Positions 25,104 to 37,100 of a stretch of DNA of 64,000 bases are shown piece by piece (within the stretch, counting starts at the first letter, position 1; the number at the start of each line of letters is the position of its first letter). Source of the DNA: Oryzias latipes (lineage: Eukaryota > Chordata > Actinopteri > Beloniformes > Adrianichthyidae); the NCBI RefSeq assembly GCF_002234675.1, contig NC_019863.2:3524609-3588608 (forward strand), in the 5' to 3' direction. A program made the position numbers and the translations under genes. A model generated the notes under the pieces. The model was not told the origin of the DNA and did not search any database. It saw only the letters and a list, made by a program, of their open reading frames with translations.

Positions 25104-25530
25104 ATGGAAGCATTTATGTGGCATAATTAAAAATAAAAGTCAAAACCAGAAATGCTTTTTCATTTTCAAAATGAAGCTGCATTTGTTGACTCAAAATGAA
25201 AAAGAAAAATCAATCAGCAAATCCGATTTTTCATTTTCTTCTTCAACACCGCTCATTCTGTCACTTAAAGAAAATAGTTTTTGACTGGAAATGAATTATG
25301 TGACCCTTTTCGCAAGGTGGATGTGAAAATGAAAATGCAATCCCCTCTTTGCATTTTCGTTTAAATTAACTGCCAGAATAAGCGGCGTTGAAAAAGAAAA
25401 TGAAAAAGCATTTTGAAGGATTGATTTTTAGTTTTATTTTTGAGTCATTGGATGCAGCTTCATCTTGAAAATGAAAAAGCATTTTTGGTATTGACTTTTA
25501 TTTTTAATTATGCTAAAGAAATGCTTCCAT
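25104..25530. mobile_element. Foldback element with arms of about 155 bp
   Basis: The left arm (25104 to about 25263, beginning ATGGAAGCATTT) is matched by the inverse of 25376-25530 (ending AAATGCTTCCAT) over most of its length, with shared internal phrases such as AAATGCTTTTTCATTTTC. Flanking octamers AATTTAAT and AATTTCTT agree at six of eight positions, a possible decayed target duplication. No coding capacity. Confidence 0.7.
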
Positions 25531-28500
25531 AATTTCTTAAAACATTTTTACAGACACACAAAATTATTTTACACAAGTATGAAACCTTTTTACGGATGGA
25601 CAATACTTTTGCAACAAATGTAACTTCTTACAACATGCCACACTTTTAAAAAGACACCAACACGAAGGAAAGCAGGAGCTCATTCAAATGACGTTACAGA
25701 CAGACTTAAGGGCTGGATTGATTTTTACTTTTCAAAAACTGAAAAATGTATTTTGAAATACTCAGTACATTAATATGTTTCCGTAAGCAAGCCTAGAAGT
25801 CATTTAGATCTGAGCCAAAAGGAGACAACACTTGTTTGATTCAAAACCGTTTTGCTTTGCTGCTGAAGAACTGGACAAAAGCCAATAGCTTGTGTTAATA
25901 TCTACAGGATTCACGCTTTAGAAACATCTCTGAAATGCTTTGGTGCACTGAATATTCCCAAAAACCTTGTCATCTTTTTTGTTTTATCTGCCAAAAATGC
26001 TAACTCTGTGGGAAAGTAACCAGCTTTGTAAATGGTTATATGTATTTGACGCACTTCTTAGTGCTTTCTGTTTTTCTAGTTAACAGAAACCAGTCGTAAA
26101 CAAACCCAGCACGTCATTCAACTTTCAGGATTCAAGCCTCAATGAACAGCACTTCTTCACGAGTTTCCTGTTATACATCAGGCAAATCCAGTTTGGCACT
26201 TTCATCAAAGCAGAATAGGATCATGGAACAGAAGTCTCAATAGCTGCATGGCAGGAACTGTCATTTGTTTAGATCATATTAGAATTAGACATGCAATGTT
26301 AGATTTGTAACGCTTCCACAAAAGTAACAATTACTTTTAAAATTCATCTTGTAACCTGCTTCAGTAGTATTTGCACACAGACTGTCCTCTCCAATCTGTT
26401 CCCATTGAGATGTGATATGCGCAGACATCACATTGATCTAATGTAAACTGGGCCACAGCTCCAAGGCAGTTAAACCTGACTCTTTTTTTAGTCTGACAGC
26501 TAACAGAATGGGCAGAAACAAACCTCCAACACTCCTGGTGATGTGTTTGTCCTCCCACCCAGTCAGCTCTCTTCATTCATTCTCTCTGCCTTGTGTTGCA
26601 GTGTGGCGTGTTTGTTTACACGAGTCTCCCTGCAGCTCGGTCAGGCATCACACCAAACCTACCCAAGACACACAGGAAGCAGTCGCGTGTTTTCTACTGA
26701 CAGGGTCAGGTTCAAGCCGTTTATGAACTCCCAGGCTATAACTGTCCTGCTGATAATGTAACTGAATCTGTAGCAGCAGCAGCTTCATAGCTACTGTTGA
26801 AACTGTAGCTGCAGCCTGGTGTAATAATTTCCAGCCAACCTTGCTTTGATTTCCATAACTTAAAAAAACCCTTTCGGACACCGCTCAGCGCCGCTAACGC
26901 AGCTCATGGTGGCAGTTTGACATGACCTCCCACTTTCAACAACCTGTACTCCGTTCCAACAGGACAGAATGTTTTTCTGCAGGAAAACCCTTTAGGTATT
27001 AGACTCCCATTGTAGAACAGTCCCAAGGTTTTCCAGACCATTTTTCTGCGTGCATTCTGAATAACTCACAAAAGCAGTCCCCATTCTGCTGCAGGCTGTA
27101 ATTAGGATTTGCTTTGTAGGCCCAGGCTAGTCAATAGATGTTGCTTGTTTTTTTTCTGGCCGTAGCTCTGCCGCATATACCTTTGCTATGTGACCGAGAC
27201 TGAGCAGCTTTAGGAATGCACTCGAAGAATGTTTCCACGTCATCGAAGAACTCTGATGACAGAAGCTGCTTTGTTTCCTTTGTTGTTGTTCGGTTTTTGT
27301 GTTTTTGCTAAAAACTAATGCAGCTTTTTAACTAAAAAGATTTGGACCCTCTCTGAGAATTTCGGGCAGCAGATGCTTTTTTAAAATAAAGTTATTTCCC
27401 TAATAAGTTCCAGAGGGACTAGAATTAAGCCAAAGTTTCTACGTTTCCGTTTGTTTTTACTGCTTTGCTTGTGAAAGCAGTGGCACAGCTGGACTTGTGC
27501 CTACATTTCTATCATTTTAGCTACAAGAATTCATTGTCACATCACGGTGTACATAAGCAGTCAAGGAAATTCCAAGCCCCAGTAGAAAAACGTTTGTAGT
27601 TTTTTGGGGGGTTTTTACTACCCAAAGTAAAAATTTAAAATAACTAATTTCCGGTAGTTTGGTAGTTTCAATAAATTTTGTTTAATTAACTAATAAAGAT
27701 AATCTAGAAACTAGGGATTCAGAATTAAGTGAAAAAAATGTTTGATTGACTTTCAGTTGAATGTATTAAAGTGAATTATTGGGTTTCATGACGAGGGCAG
27801 ATGTGAAGGAGATAATAAACAGATGTGCTGACCGCATTTTCTCTAGCAGCAGCTGGAGTCTCGTGATCTGCCTTTTTGCCACCAGAGACGGGGAAGGGCG
27901 TTAAGTGTTTGTCAGGAGTCAGGGGAGCGTTGCAGTAAACAAGGCTGTCCTTGAATTTCCGCTGGGCAACTGCTGCACTCATCATAATATAGTCTCTAGA
28001 TCAGCCAAAACCTAAATGGAATGAGATGAAAGCTTATCTTGTGGAAATCTCTCGTATCCACACGTTATACGGCTCACGTGTTTGGGGTGGCGTGGGGGGT
28101 GGGGTTGGGGGGGGGGGGGTATCATTTAAAGTTGCTATCCAGCCAAGTTGGAAAAAGAAAAAACACTGTTGGGAATTCCTCGTCGCAGCACTTCAAGGTA
28201 TTTCTGGTAAAGCCAGAACAGATCTCGTGCTCCGCTCAAAAACCGTACGTCTGTAAAGTTTGTAACAAACGACGACTGAGAAGGATTTTTCAGACAAATC
28301 AGGCAGAATTTCAGACACGCTGTGATCATTCCAGCGGGGCAACCTTTTCATGGAGCGTCCAGAAATGCTCAGGATTTTAATCCTGTGTCTCTTATTACGT
28401 AAAGTCAGTGGATGTCCCATTTTAATGGATTTTAACTATTAAAGTCATCTAATTGCTGCAGGATTTTCTTAATCTATCTATAATTTTGTTTTGGATCCAG

Positions 28501-28690
28501 TTGCCTTTAATGAGGAGCGAGGAAGGCATCTGCTGCCAGACAAATGGAGCTTCTGTTGGACAGAAGCTCCTCAAACTGAGGGGTAACAGATCAAACACAC
28601 AGTTAAAACAATCATTTAGTCATTATTTTGGATACTACCATAAAATAATAAGAAAAAACTTTAAGTAAGGGCAGGAATGCCCAGTTTAGC
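25531..28690. other. Intergenic, no gene seen
   Basis: Unremarkable AT-rich DNA with a G13 run (28107-28119). Open frames near 28026-28420 and 26361-26881 lack domain signatures, and those on opposite strands overlap each other. Confidence 0.5.
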
Positions 28691-28692
28691 TT

Positions 28693-28848
28693 AGTCTGTT
28701 TAGTTTAGTTTAGTTTAGTTTAGTTTAGTTTAGTTTAGTTTAGTTTAGTTTAGTTTAGTTTAGTTTAGTTTAGTTTAGTTTAGTTTAGTTTAATTCGGTT
28801 TACTTTAGTTTAGTTTAATTCGGTTTACTTTAGTTCAGTTTAGTTTAG
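28693..28848. repeat. AGTTT pentanucleotide microsatellite
   Basis: About twenty near-perfect TTTAG units up to 28790, then degenerate units (TTTAATTCGG, TTTACTTTAG) to 28848. Confidence 0.95.
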
Positions 28849-28985
28849 CCATTACCTTTTCAATTCTATGACTTCATGTTCTTTATGATTTCATGTTTAC
28901 TATACAGTTACCAGCATGAAGCCCATTCAGACGACTATTGTTGTACTATTGGGCTAAATAAATATATTGAAATTGAATTGAATTA
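28849..28985 (+). mobile_element. LINE-like 3' tail
   Basis: Ends in AATAAATATATTGAAATTGA then ATTGAATT, directly after the AGTTT array. Resembles the tail at 23905-23929. Confidence 0.45.
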
Positions 28986-30977
28986 AGGCTAAAAAACCAT
29001 GACACCGAATTTTTTTTGGGTCTATTGGGGTAAAAGTAAAATGTAAAATAACATGTTTGTGATTTTCACAAAGAAATGTGGCTGAAAGAAAGACAGACAA
29101 ATAGATGCATTGCTGCTGAAACCCAAATGTGTCTGCAGGACAAGATAGACATCAGTGAGATAAAGTAACAGCAGCTGAGATAAACAGTTTTTGTTAAATG
29201 GTGCAGAACTCTGGGCCCAGTTTGCAAACCGTGGTGCTAAGCTAGCAAATCTACTTTTTCTACTTCACATCAATCAATAAACAAATAGTGATCATATTGT
29301 CCCGTTTGAGTACGTTTATACTGTTGTGCTGGAATAAATTAGTTTTTTTCATTGATAAGGTCAAACTATTTGCTTTATTCATTTTGTTAGTTCTTTCTAT
29401 GAGGTTTATTACTCATTTAAACTTGGAACCAAACATTTTTTCCAGGTTCCTATTTTCCACTAAGAACAAATTTCCCTCCTGTGTTGTACAACTGAGATTA
29501 GGCCAGTGATAATGTCTGAACCTGAGATATGTTTTAAAAATACATTTTCAAACAGGATCTGTCATTGTCTCCTCATTTTGGTGTGTTCAGTACCAAGTCT
29601 AAGCCTGCTTGGGATCCCATTGTAATACATCAGTTTCAGCTCTCACTATCAACGGTTTGGCAGCAATGTGCTGAGAATGTTCTCCAGAACTGAAGTCCAC
29701 TCTTCACACCACCGTTTATGTAACTAAATGCATGGTGTGAAGACATGCCATAACATTACTAAAGCATGATCAAAACTGTCCTTTTCTGTAATGTTCCATA
29801 GTTAAAAAAAAAAAAAAAGCATGGGAAGGTAAATGTATAGTGACATTCTTCTTGGGTGCCTTCTTCCTGATTAAACCAGACCACCAGGGAGTTCTCATAC
29901 CTCTGAGACTAAGAAAGCTCACTTCATGTGCTGATCTTTTTAATCCCTTCCCAGCCTGAAACTGGGATGTTTTTTCCCCAAGTGTAATCCTAGTGTAGAA
30001 CTGGAACATCAGAGATTAGTGCATAATTAGGTTACAACCACTCTTTGACCGTGCTTGAACTATCTCAGCTTGGTCTGTTTTAAGACAGCAGTTAGGACAC
30101 TGTCAGAAGATGTTGCTGGTATTTCAAAAGAATTCAAGCCTAAAATTACCTTCTATAAAGACACTTTAATTTGATCGTTTTTAATACAATAAAAAAATGT
30201 AAATTAACTTTACAGTTTGCGTTTGCTTAGACCATACTAAACGTCTTTGGGCACCAACACAAGAGGTTTCGTCTCAAAACAGAACTGAAAATGGTTTCAT
30301 TTTCTAAGCTTTCAAAGAGACTCTCAAGAATAATGTTAAGATTTCACAGCACCTCTATTTTATTGCTACATGTGCAGCTAAGGGATAAAGCTGTTAAGCG
30401 CATGTGCACTGAACCATGCTAAAAAAAAATGCTTTTGGTGTTCAGTCAGCAAAACAAATACTGTGTTTTTCTTCGACTGATGGGGTGTTCTAGCTCTGCA
30501 TTAAGAAAGCACTGCATTTACTCTTAAAGTGGCTTCATGTAGGGGTTAGAATCAATGTGAATAGCAAAAATTTGTGAAAAATGTACAAATTGGCTGTGGT
30601 GACCAACAGTGAGATAACTGGCCCAGGAACACTTATAGAGCTACATGCACATCGCCATCGGCAACGCACGTTCAAGCGGGCATTTCCATTGAAAAGTCTA
30701 TCGGGCTTCCTGCTTGCGTTCATGTGTAGCTTCACAAATGAATGCGATCGTTTTCTGGCTCTTTGGACAAAACACGTGGCCCTTGAACACTCGTTGCAGT
30801 TTAAACCAGGTCAAATTTAGCAGGGACTCAGATTTAGTAGTGATGAATGGATGGTGTCCCTTTTAATTCACAGAAGGGCCACCTATTTGAAAAATGATAA
30901 TGAAGGAAAAAACTTTAGAAGGCGATTTGTAGCAGGGCAGAATTATATGACACCAAGTTTTTCATAAGTCAGAATAG
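28986..30977. other. Intergenic, no supported gene
   Basis: Nothing beyond short ORFs. The 79-codon frame at 30581-30820 lies in DNA that reads like dispersed-repeat interior. Confidence 0.45.
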
Positions 30978-31283
30978 TATGGAGTTAATTCAGTCTCAAT
31001 AATCAGAAATGCACACAACCTGTTTTACAAATGCACACGCTCCGATTCACAAATGTCATTTTATGCAAACGTGAAAAATATATTTGTAAAACATTCAGTG
31101 TGCATGTGTGAAACACAATGTGTGTGTTTGTGAAACACAGGGTGTGCATTTGTGAAACACATTGTGTGCATTTCCAAATTTATTTAGAACGTTTGCATAA
31201 AATGACATTTGTGAATCGAAGTGTGTGCATTTGCTACTCGGAGTGTGTGCAATTCTGAATTATGAGACTGTTCTGACCTCATA
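30978..31283. mobile_element. Palindromic MITE, family 3, copy 1
   Basis: A 306-bp foldback: TATGGAGTTAATTCAGTCTC at the left, the inverse of TATGAGGTCAGAACAGTCTC at the right, and arms holding TTATGCAAACGT and ACGTTTGCATAA. GAATAG flanks both ends (30972-30977 and 31284-31289). The interior repeats the idea TTTGTGAAACACA several times. A second copy at 59118-59751 contains an inserted MITE. Confidence 0.7.
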
Positions 31284-31390
31284 GAATAGAGCTGCAAAAG
31301 AAAAGATTTGCACCACATCAACATTTCACAACAAGCCACTTCGGACTAGAGGTGGCAGACGTGCTAGTAAACAATAGAAAAAGACACAGG

Positions 31391-31825
31391 CAGAATCTGA
31401 ATTGATTCCTTACTCCTTTCGGCTTCTCCGTACCTCTTCATTTATCCATCCAAGTGGAGAGATATGGAAAACTGGTGTCTCCAAATAGGACGTTACTACT
31501 GCTTGATGACATCATCAATAATCATTTACATTAGCGCGTGGCTGCCAGTGTTAGGAATATACATAGCAACATTGGTTTTATAACTCTAAAAAGGTCATGC
31601 TAAACAAAAAGTCAATGTTTTCATTTAAGTATAAACTTCTGTGCTTCAAAGCCCACTCACGTGTGTTTCGTCATCTATAGCACGATGGCTGAGGGATAGC
31701 CAGCCCTAAGTCGCTAAAGTTCCCTTTTAAAAAAACACTTTTGGATACCACTACAGCTTCAAATGCCCCCACAATTGGAGAAATAAGGAGGAGCCAGAGG
31801 GGTAGGAAAGCAATTTAGATCTGGA
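31391..31825. mobile_element. TIR element family 2, copy 3
   Basis: Left CAGAATCTGAATTGATTCCT and ACTCCTTTCGGCTTCTCCGT; the right end is their inverse (GAGCCAGAGGGGTAGGAAAG...AATTTAGATCTGG). Shares TTATAACTCTAAAAAGGTCA and AACAAAAAGTCAATG with copy 1. Confidence 0.6.
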
Positions 31826-31884
31826 CAAAGAAGAAGAGGCCCATCCCTGCTTGCCCAGTGTGAACTGAACACCATGGGCTAAAC

Positions 31885-32773
31885 CAGGGGTGTCGAACTC
31901 ATTTGCGTTCGGGGGCCACATTCAACCCGTCTGATCTCAACTGGGCCGGACCAGTAGAGTAAAGGCAAAACAACAGCTTTATTCTTGTTTTTTTACCCAA
32001 TTGGAAAACATGCCTCAACCAACATGGTAGCCTAATCATTTCTTATTACACATTCACAGAGGCCAATGGATCTTAAATAAAATTAATTTCACTTTAAAAA
32101 ATATTGGTTTATTCAATTTTATACAGCTGAATATTTTAAATCTGACACTGAAGCAGTCCTGATAACAAATTCAAGAGGGGCTACGGAAAAAAATGAAACA
32201 TCTTCCTAAAATGTAAACGTCCAAACGATGACAAAATTACACTAAATTAAACCTGCAAACATTTGTGAACATAAGAGTTTGGAGTTAACTTCCTTTCTCT
32301 CCTGAATCTTCACAAGACCATCAATATCAGGATTCAAATCCTGTGCAGAAACACATTTACTGTCATTCAAGTGTGCAAAACACAATGAAATGTCCATTAT
32401 TATTATCATTCATTATTATAAGAATCTTTTCCTGGTTTCTACCTGAATTTTGTGGCAACACCTGCCTTCTTCCTGACCTTTGATGGCGCGCCATCAGTGA
32501 CCAAAATTACTTCATGTGACCAGTTCAATTCAACATCGTCTAGCACAGTAACTAGAGAGCTGAGCTCATCAGTTGTTGTTGTGTCCATTAATTCAAGAAA
32601 CTCCACTGTGACGTCTCTTCATCACCTCTAATAAATATGCTCAGCTGTACATATCTTTGATGTTGGTGCTTTCATCAATAGTGACTGAAAATACAATAAA
32701 TGACTGGATTCCTTCATATGGCTGCCCATGTTTCCTCAGAGATGAGGGCTAAACGTACAAGAACTCGCGTTTT
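31885..32773 (-). mobile_element. hAT-type element with transposase remnant
   Basis: Starts CAGGGGTGTCGAACTC followed by a CpG-containing GGGGGCCACATTCAACCCG, a hAT terminus style common in fish. The complementary strand carries a transposase fragment at 32443-32615. The other terminus was not found; the element seems truncated by the DNA beginning about 32774. Confidence 0.55.
32440..32615 (-). pseudogene. hAT transposase fragment (GTF2IRD2/ZBED-like)
   Basis: On the minus strand from 32615 to 32442, 58 codons stay open before TAG. They include FLELMDTTTTDELSS and NWSHEVILVTDGAPSKVRKK. The sequence W....V.TDGAPS..G/R..AG is characteristic of the RNase H-like core of hAT transposases, including those domesticated in GTF2IRD2. 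No start and no remaining domains are visible, so it is a fragment. Confidence 0.65.
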
Positions 32774-32812
32774 AGGCTACGTTCACACTGCAGGCTAAAA
32801 CGACCCAATTCC

Positions 32813-33225
32813 GATTTTTTTGAGATCATAAATAAACAATCCATCATTTAGAAAAAAAATCAGGACAATGTTTTTATCTATTTTTTCAGACTAAAATCGT
32901 TAAATCTATTGGTGCTGCTGTTAATGTTTCAGATCAATTTACATTTAATATTATTTATTATTATTGAATTATTTTTCTCAGCATCAAATGGTTCAGTTGG
33001 TCAAAACGTTTCTAGTTTAAATAAGGAATGACAGATTTTTTTTATTTTAGGCACTTTAAGCTTCTTTTCTGTTTTAAACTATTCTGTGGCAAAATAAATG
33101 TAATTTTTGTTGAAAGTGGATTTATATTGCTTTTTTTCTTTTGTTAATACTAAAAGATAAAATTTTAAGTATAATTATACAATTTCTATAGATACTTACC
33201 TAATATATTATCACCACGTGAGTGA
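32813..33225 (+). repeat. Repeat R, copy 1 (inverse copy at 50.3-50.7 kb)
   Basis: From TGAGATCATAAATAAACAAT to about 33225 this sequence is the reverse complement of 50305-50715, with many 15-25-base identical stretches (for example GCAATATAAATCCACTTTCA in the inverse copy). Non-coding. It lies between a GTTCACACT terminus (about 32777) and a CAGTGCTTCTCA-type hAT end. Confidence 0.65.
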
Positions 33226-33319
33226 GTATGGGGGGTTATGGGGGGGGGGGGGGGGTTAGGGGGGCAAGAAACATTGTCTTTTTTCTAGGGGGGGCCTGGC
33301 AAAAAAATGAGAAGCACTG
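33226..33319. mobile_element. hAT terminus fragment (CAGTGCTTCTCA family)
   Basis: Ends AATGAGAAGCACTG at 33319, resembling the hAT-like end at 51598-51611 (TTTGAGAAGCACTG). Contains a G16 run (33240-33255). Confidence 0.45.
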
Positions 33320-33599
33320 GTTTTGAGGAAGTATTTGTTTGCAGGTCAGGCTGAGAGATGAGGGTTATAAACAAAAGTATAAACATATGACCTTTTGTCA
33401 TTTTTAGCATTTATTTTCCTGGTTACTAACCCCAACACAAAAAAATCAATTTACTTTCAGTAATTTTATGGAGGATGCAGATAGAAATACTGGAAACGTT
33501 TCAGGAATAGCTTTTGTTTTAGTGGTTTTCTGTGACCCAACATGACTAGGTTTTTCCTGTTCCCCCCTCCCCCAGCCTCCGTTTCGGTTCTTCGCCTTT
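33320..33599. other. Spacer upstream of ip6k2
   Basis: AT-rich up to about 33550, then abruptly C/T- and CpG-richer toward the promoter. No gene. Confidence 0.5.
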
Positions 33600-34074
33600 T
33601 GTCTGCTTGATCCTCTCCTTGACTCCTCCCAGCGACAGCTCCTGCTCTGTGATTGGTCGATGCCAAAGTGGGAGGAGATTTGCTGCTGCTTCCTGCATTT
33701 TCTGCTGGGAAGGGAGCGCTGTCGTCAGTCTCGGTAGCAGTCAGACGACGGGCGGTTGGACGCTGTTCTCCGCGGGCGGAACTCGGTGTTTCAGCTTCGT
33801 GGCTGAATTCGGGACATTTTGTTGAAGATCACTAACCCGATCGGACAATCCGATTTTTCGAGCGGAGACGAGAAGCGAACGGATCGCGGATATTTTTTTC
33901 AGCCTTCCTTCCTTCCTGCCATCCAGCTCTCTTTGTTTCTCTTTGGTCCAACCGAGCCGGAGAGCAATATCGCCCCCTGTAGGAAAGAGGATAGGGAGCC
34001 CAGCGAGCCTTCGAGCAGTCCGCCTCCGTCGCGACGTGGGTCCCCTCAGCCCAGCTGTCCGATGCGGAGTGAGG
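33600..34074 (+). promoter_or_regulatory. ip6k2 promoter and 5' untranslated region
   Basis: GC- and CpG-rich compared with its surroundings, the usual CpG-island form of a housekeeping promoter. It has an inverted CCAAT box (ATTGG, 33652-33656) and no TATA box I can see. The transcription start is not defined; about 33700-33760 is a guess. The sequence before the ATG is open in the main frame back to about 33943 but has no in-frame ATG. An out-of-frame ATG lies at 34062. Confidence 0.55.
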
Positions 34075-34145
34075 ATGAGTCCCGCTCTGGAAGCCCTCAT
34101 GCAGGCGGACGGGACACCTTACGCGGGGAAAGGGGTGATGCTTGA
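34062..34145 (+). promoter_or_regulatory. Upstream ORF overlapping the ip6k2 start
   Basis: ATG 13 nt before the main ATG opens a 27-codon frame ending TGA at 34145, out of frame with ip6k2 and overlapping its first 71 nt. Its context is weak (C at -3, C at +4), so leaky scanning to the main ATG (A at -3) is expected. Confidence 0.5.
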
Positions 34146-37100
34146 GCCCTTCGTGCACCAGGTGGGAGGCCACTCCTGCGTGCTCCGCTTTGGGGAACAG
34201 ACCATCTGCAAGCCGCTCATCCCCAGAGAGCACCAGTTCTACAAGAACCTGCCCCCGGAGATGAGGAAGTTCACCCCGCAGTACAAAGGTGAGACCTGAA
34301 CAGGTGTGGTCCTGATGGCCTGATGATGATCAGGGGGGAAAAAGGAGATTTTTAATGAGGCCCTGCAGAGAACATGGCGTGCACGTTGACATTCCGGTGT
34401 TATGTGGCTGCAGGGGGGGGGGGGGGATGCTGGCAGTGGAGAGGGATGGCTCCCACTCCCAGCCGCGTTCGGGTTTCAGGCTCAGAAATAACTGGAGCAC
34501 ATCACCTAAAGTGTGGCATAGCTCACAAATCTTCTCAGCAGGCTTCAGGTCTGGTTTCTTCTCCTCATCAGGCGAACGCACACAAACAACACACTGTGAA
34601 TGTCCCTCTTCTTCAGGCCTGTCCTGCTGAAGGCTGTTGAACTGGACTCAGACTCATGGACGTCATCTGACACCCAGTTATGCGGTTTGGAACTATTAAA
34701 AGATCCCCGATGAGGTGGGGGGTTTATTCCCTCAACAGAACTTTGTTGTTTGCACCGTTGATCCCACAGAACTTTAAGGCTCAGAACATCCTCCCTTTTT
34801 GGGAACATTTATTGTGTGAAGAAAAGGGGAGGACTTGGAAAACTGAATATTGGTGTCAAGGTCCTTCGGGACTCAGCCCATTGTCCCAAACCTCCTTTTC
34901 CACGGGATTCAGAAAAACCTTTCCTTCATTCAACCAACATGTGAAGCACTTTATCAGATGACCCAAGAATGAGTCAGTAGTTCCCACACTGTGTGGTGGT
35001 GGGGGTGAGAGGGGTGACGCTGAGGCAGGACGAGCCCAGCAAGAAAGGGGGAGTGTCCTGCAGGAAGATCACCATGACGTCAGTGCACATGACGTTAGCT
35101 GTTTGCCTCATTACAGAAGAAGAAATGTGAATCGTCCATTCTGAAGCGCAGCTTTGAAGACAAAAACATGCAGCGTTTTCCTTCAGAGCTGCCTCCCCTT
35201 TTGGGTGTAAACACCTTCATCAGGGTTCACCGCTGCAGCTGGTCTGTTGATTCTCAGTGCACCTCCTTCGCTCGGCATTGGGGCCTGCAGTACACAAGTC
35301 CTTGTAGGGAGTTTTATTAGGGGATGGTGAGGTGGAGGGCTGCTTTGGCTCTTGTTTGCTGGCAGCGTCACACATTTGTAGCTCCACACTCTTGGAATTG
35401 AGCGTTTCAACCACTGAAAGCACGTGATTTAGATCCAGAAAACCAGTCAAAGTGAAGCTCAATACGGTCAAGTGGTTTAAATCTTCAGTCTCTTTGTCAT
35501 GAATAGTTTTTAATGATGTCAAGTGTTTGGTATGTTTAAATGCTATAATTCTTTGTTTGAATCTAAACCGAATGTACAACCATTAAACTGAATTGCGGGG
35601 AAAGTGAATTGTTACATTCATACTGTGTTCCAGTATGTTTAAATTGAAAGTTTAAACAATTGTGCCAAATGTATTCATATAGACAAGCTTATTAGCAAAT
35701 ATAAAAAAGGGGTTTTCGGAACTGTTATGTTGTAGTTTTGGTAATACACAAATCATATATTAAATCGGAACAAAACCGTGACCCAAATAATGAAGGTTAA
35801 ACTGAATTGTGAGGAAAGTGAATCTTTCCATCCCTATATAGAACCGTTATTGACCTGACCAGAACTGGAGTTATTCATGTTGTTCACTATTGTTTTTTTC
35901 CTGTGTTTCTGATGTGTCCATGTGTCAAGTCGTGTTTGACAAGAACATGATTCAACTATTGTAAATAAATGCATGTGATGGTTTTGTGTCCTCAGGTGTT
36001 GTGTCCGTGAGTTTTGAAGAGGACGAGGAGGGGAACCTGTGTCTCATCGCCTACCCCCTCCACAGCGAATCGGGGGATCTTGAAAACAAGGACCCGTCAA
36101 CAGACTGCGAACCCAAGAGCAAGATGGTGAAGTGGACCAACAAAAAGCAGTCCCCTTTGCTCCTGGAGAATGACAAGTACAGCAAAGAGCGAGCGCGGCA
36201 CGGCCGAAAAGAGGAGAAGATCATGAGGTGAGGATGCCTCCTTAGCGCCTCGACACTTCTCGAAGGAGAGGAGAGGCCACGATAAGCCAGAGCTCATGTT
36301 TGTCTGTGCTGTTGCAGTTACAACCGCGACGAGGTGTCTCAGCAGCAGGCTGAGGTCGTGTACTTCAGCTTGGAGAAAGGCAACGTGGTGTCACAGATCA
36401 AACACAACCCCTGGAGCCTGAAATGCCACCAACAGCAGTTGCAGAGGATGAAGGAGAATGCTAAGCACCGGAACCAATACAGTATCCTTTCACTGCCATC
36501 GAGCCCCATTCACACCAATGGTTACTCATGAATCTGTGCAGATGCGTTTCCTCCGGTGTTTGGTCCTTGACCCCCTCCTTTCACAGAATTTATTCTGTTG
36601 GAAAACCTGACGTGGCGTTACACCGTACCATGTGTGTTAGACTTGAAGATGGGAACACGCCAACATGGTGACGACGCATCAGAAGAGAAGAAGGCCAACC
36701 AGATACGCAAGTGTCAACAGAGCACATCTGCGTCGATTGGAGTGCGACTCTGCGGCATGCAGGTGAGTCTAGCTCCAACCGCTCATCATTAAGAGTCATC
36801 AGGGGTTTTTGAGTCTGTGGAGCTAAACCCCCATGCTGCTGTGCGTTACCTGCAGGTTTACCAGTCAGACACTGGCCAGCTGATGTTCATGAACAAGTAC
36901 CATGGCCGTAAGCTAGCCCTTGCCGGCTTCAAGGAGGCACTGTATCAGTTCTTCCACAACGGGCGCCGCCTGCGCCACGAGCTCCTGTCTCCGGTCCTGC
37001 GCAGTCTCCGGGAAATGCAAGCTGCTCTGGAGGCCTGCGAGTCCTACCGCTTCTACTCCAGCTCCCTGCTCATCATCTACGATGGAAACCCCCCCAGAAC

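Noticed and set aside
28693..28848. TTTAG array considered as telomere-like repeat or CRISPR-like array
   Set aside because: Simple pentanucleotide microsatellite; not TTAGGG, and no spacers.
33943..34299. N-terminally extended ip6k2 reading frame
   Set aside because: It is open upstream of 34075 but has no ATG. The conserved protein starts at 34075, and the frame runs into intron 1 at its other end.
36817..36855. In-frame extension of the last ip6k2 exon upstream
   Set aside because: It lies in the intron: the acceptor CTGCAG at 36850-36855 and the phase from exon 4 place the exon start at 36856.
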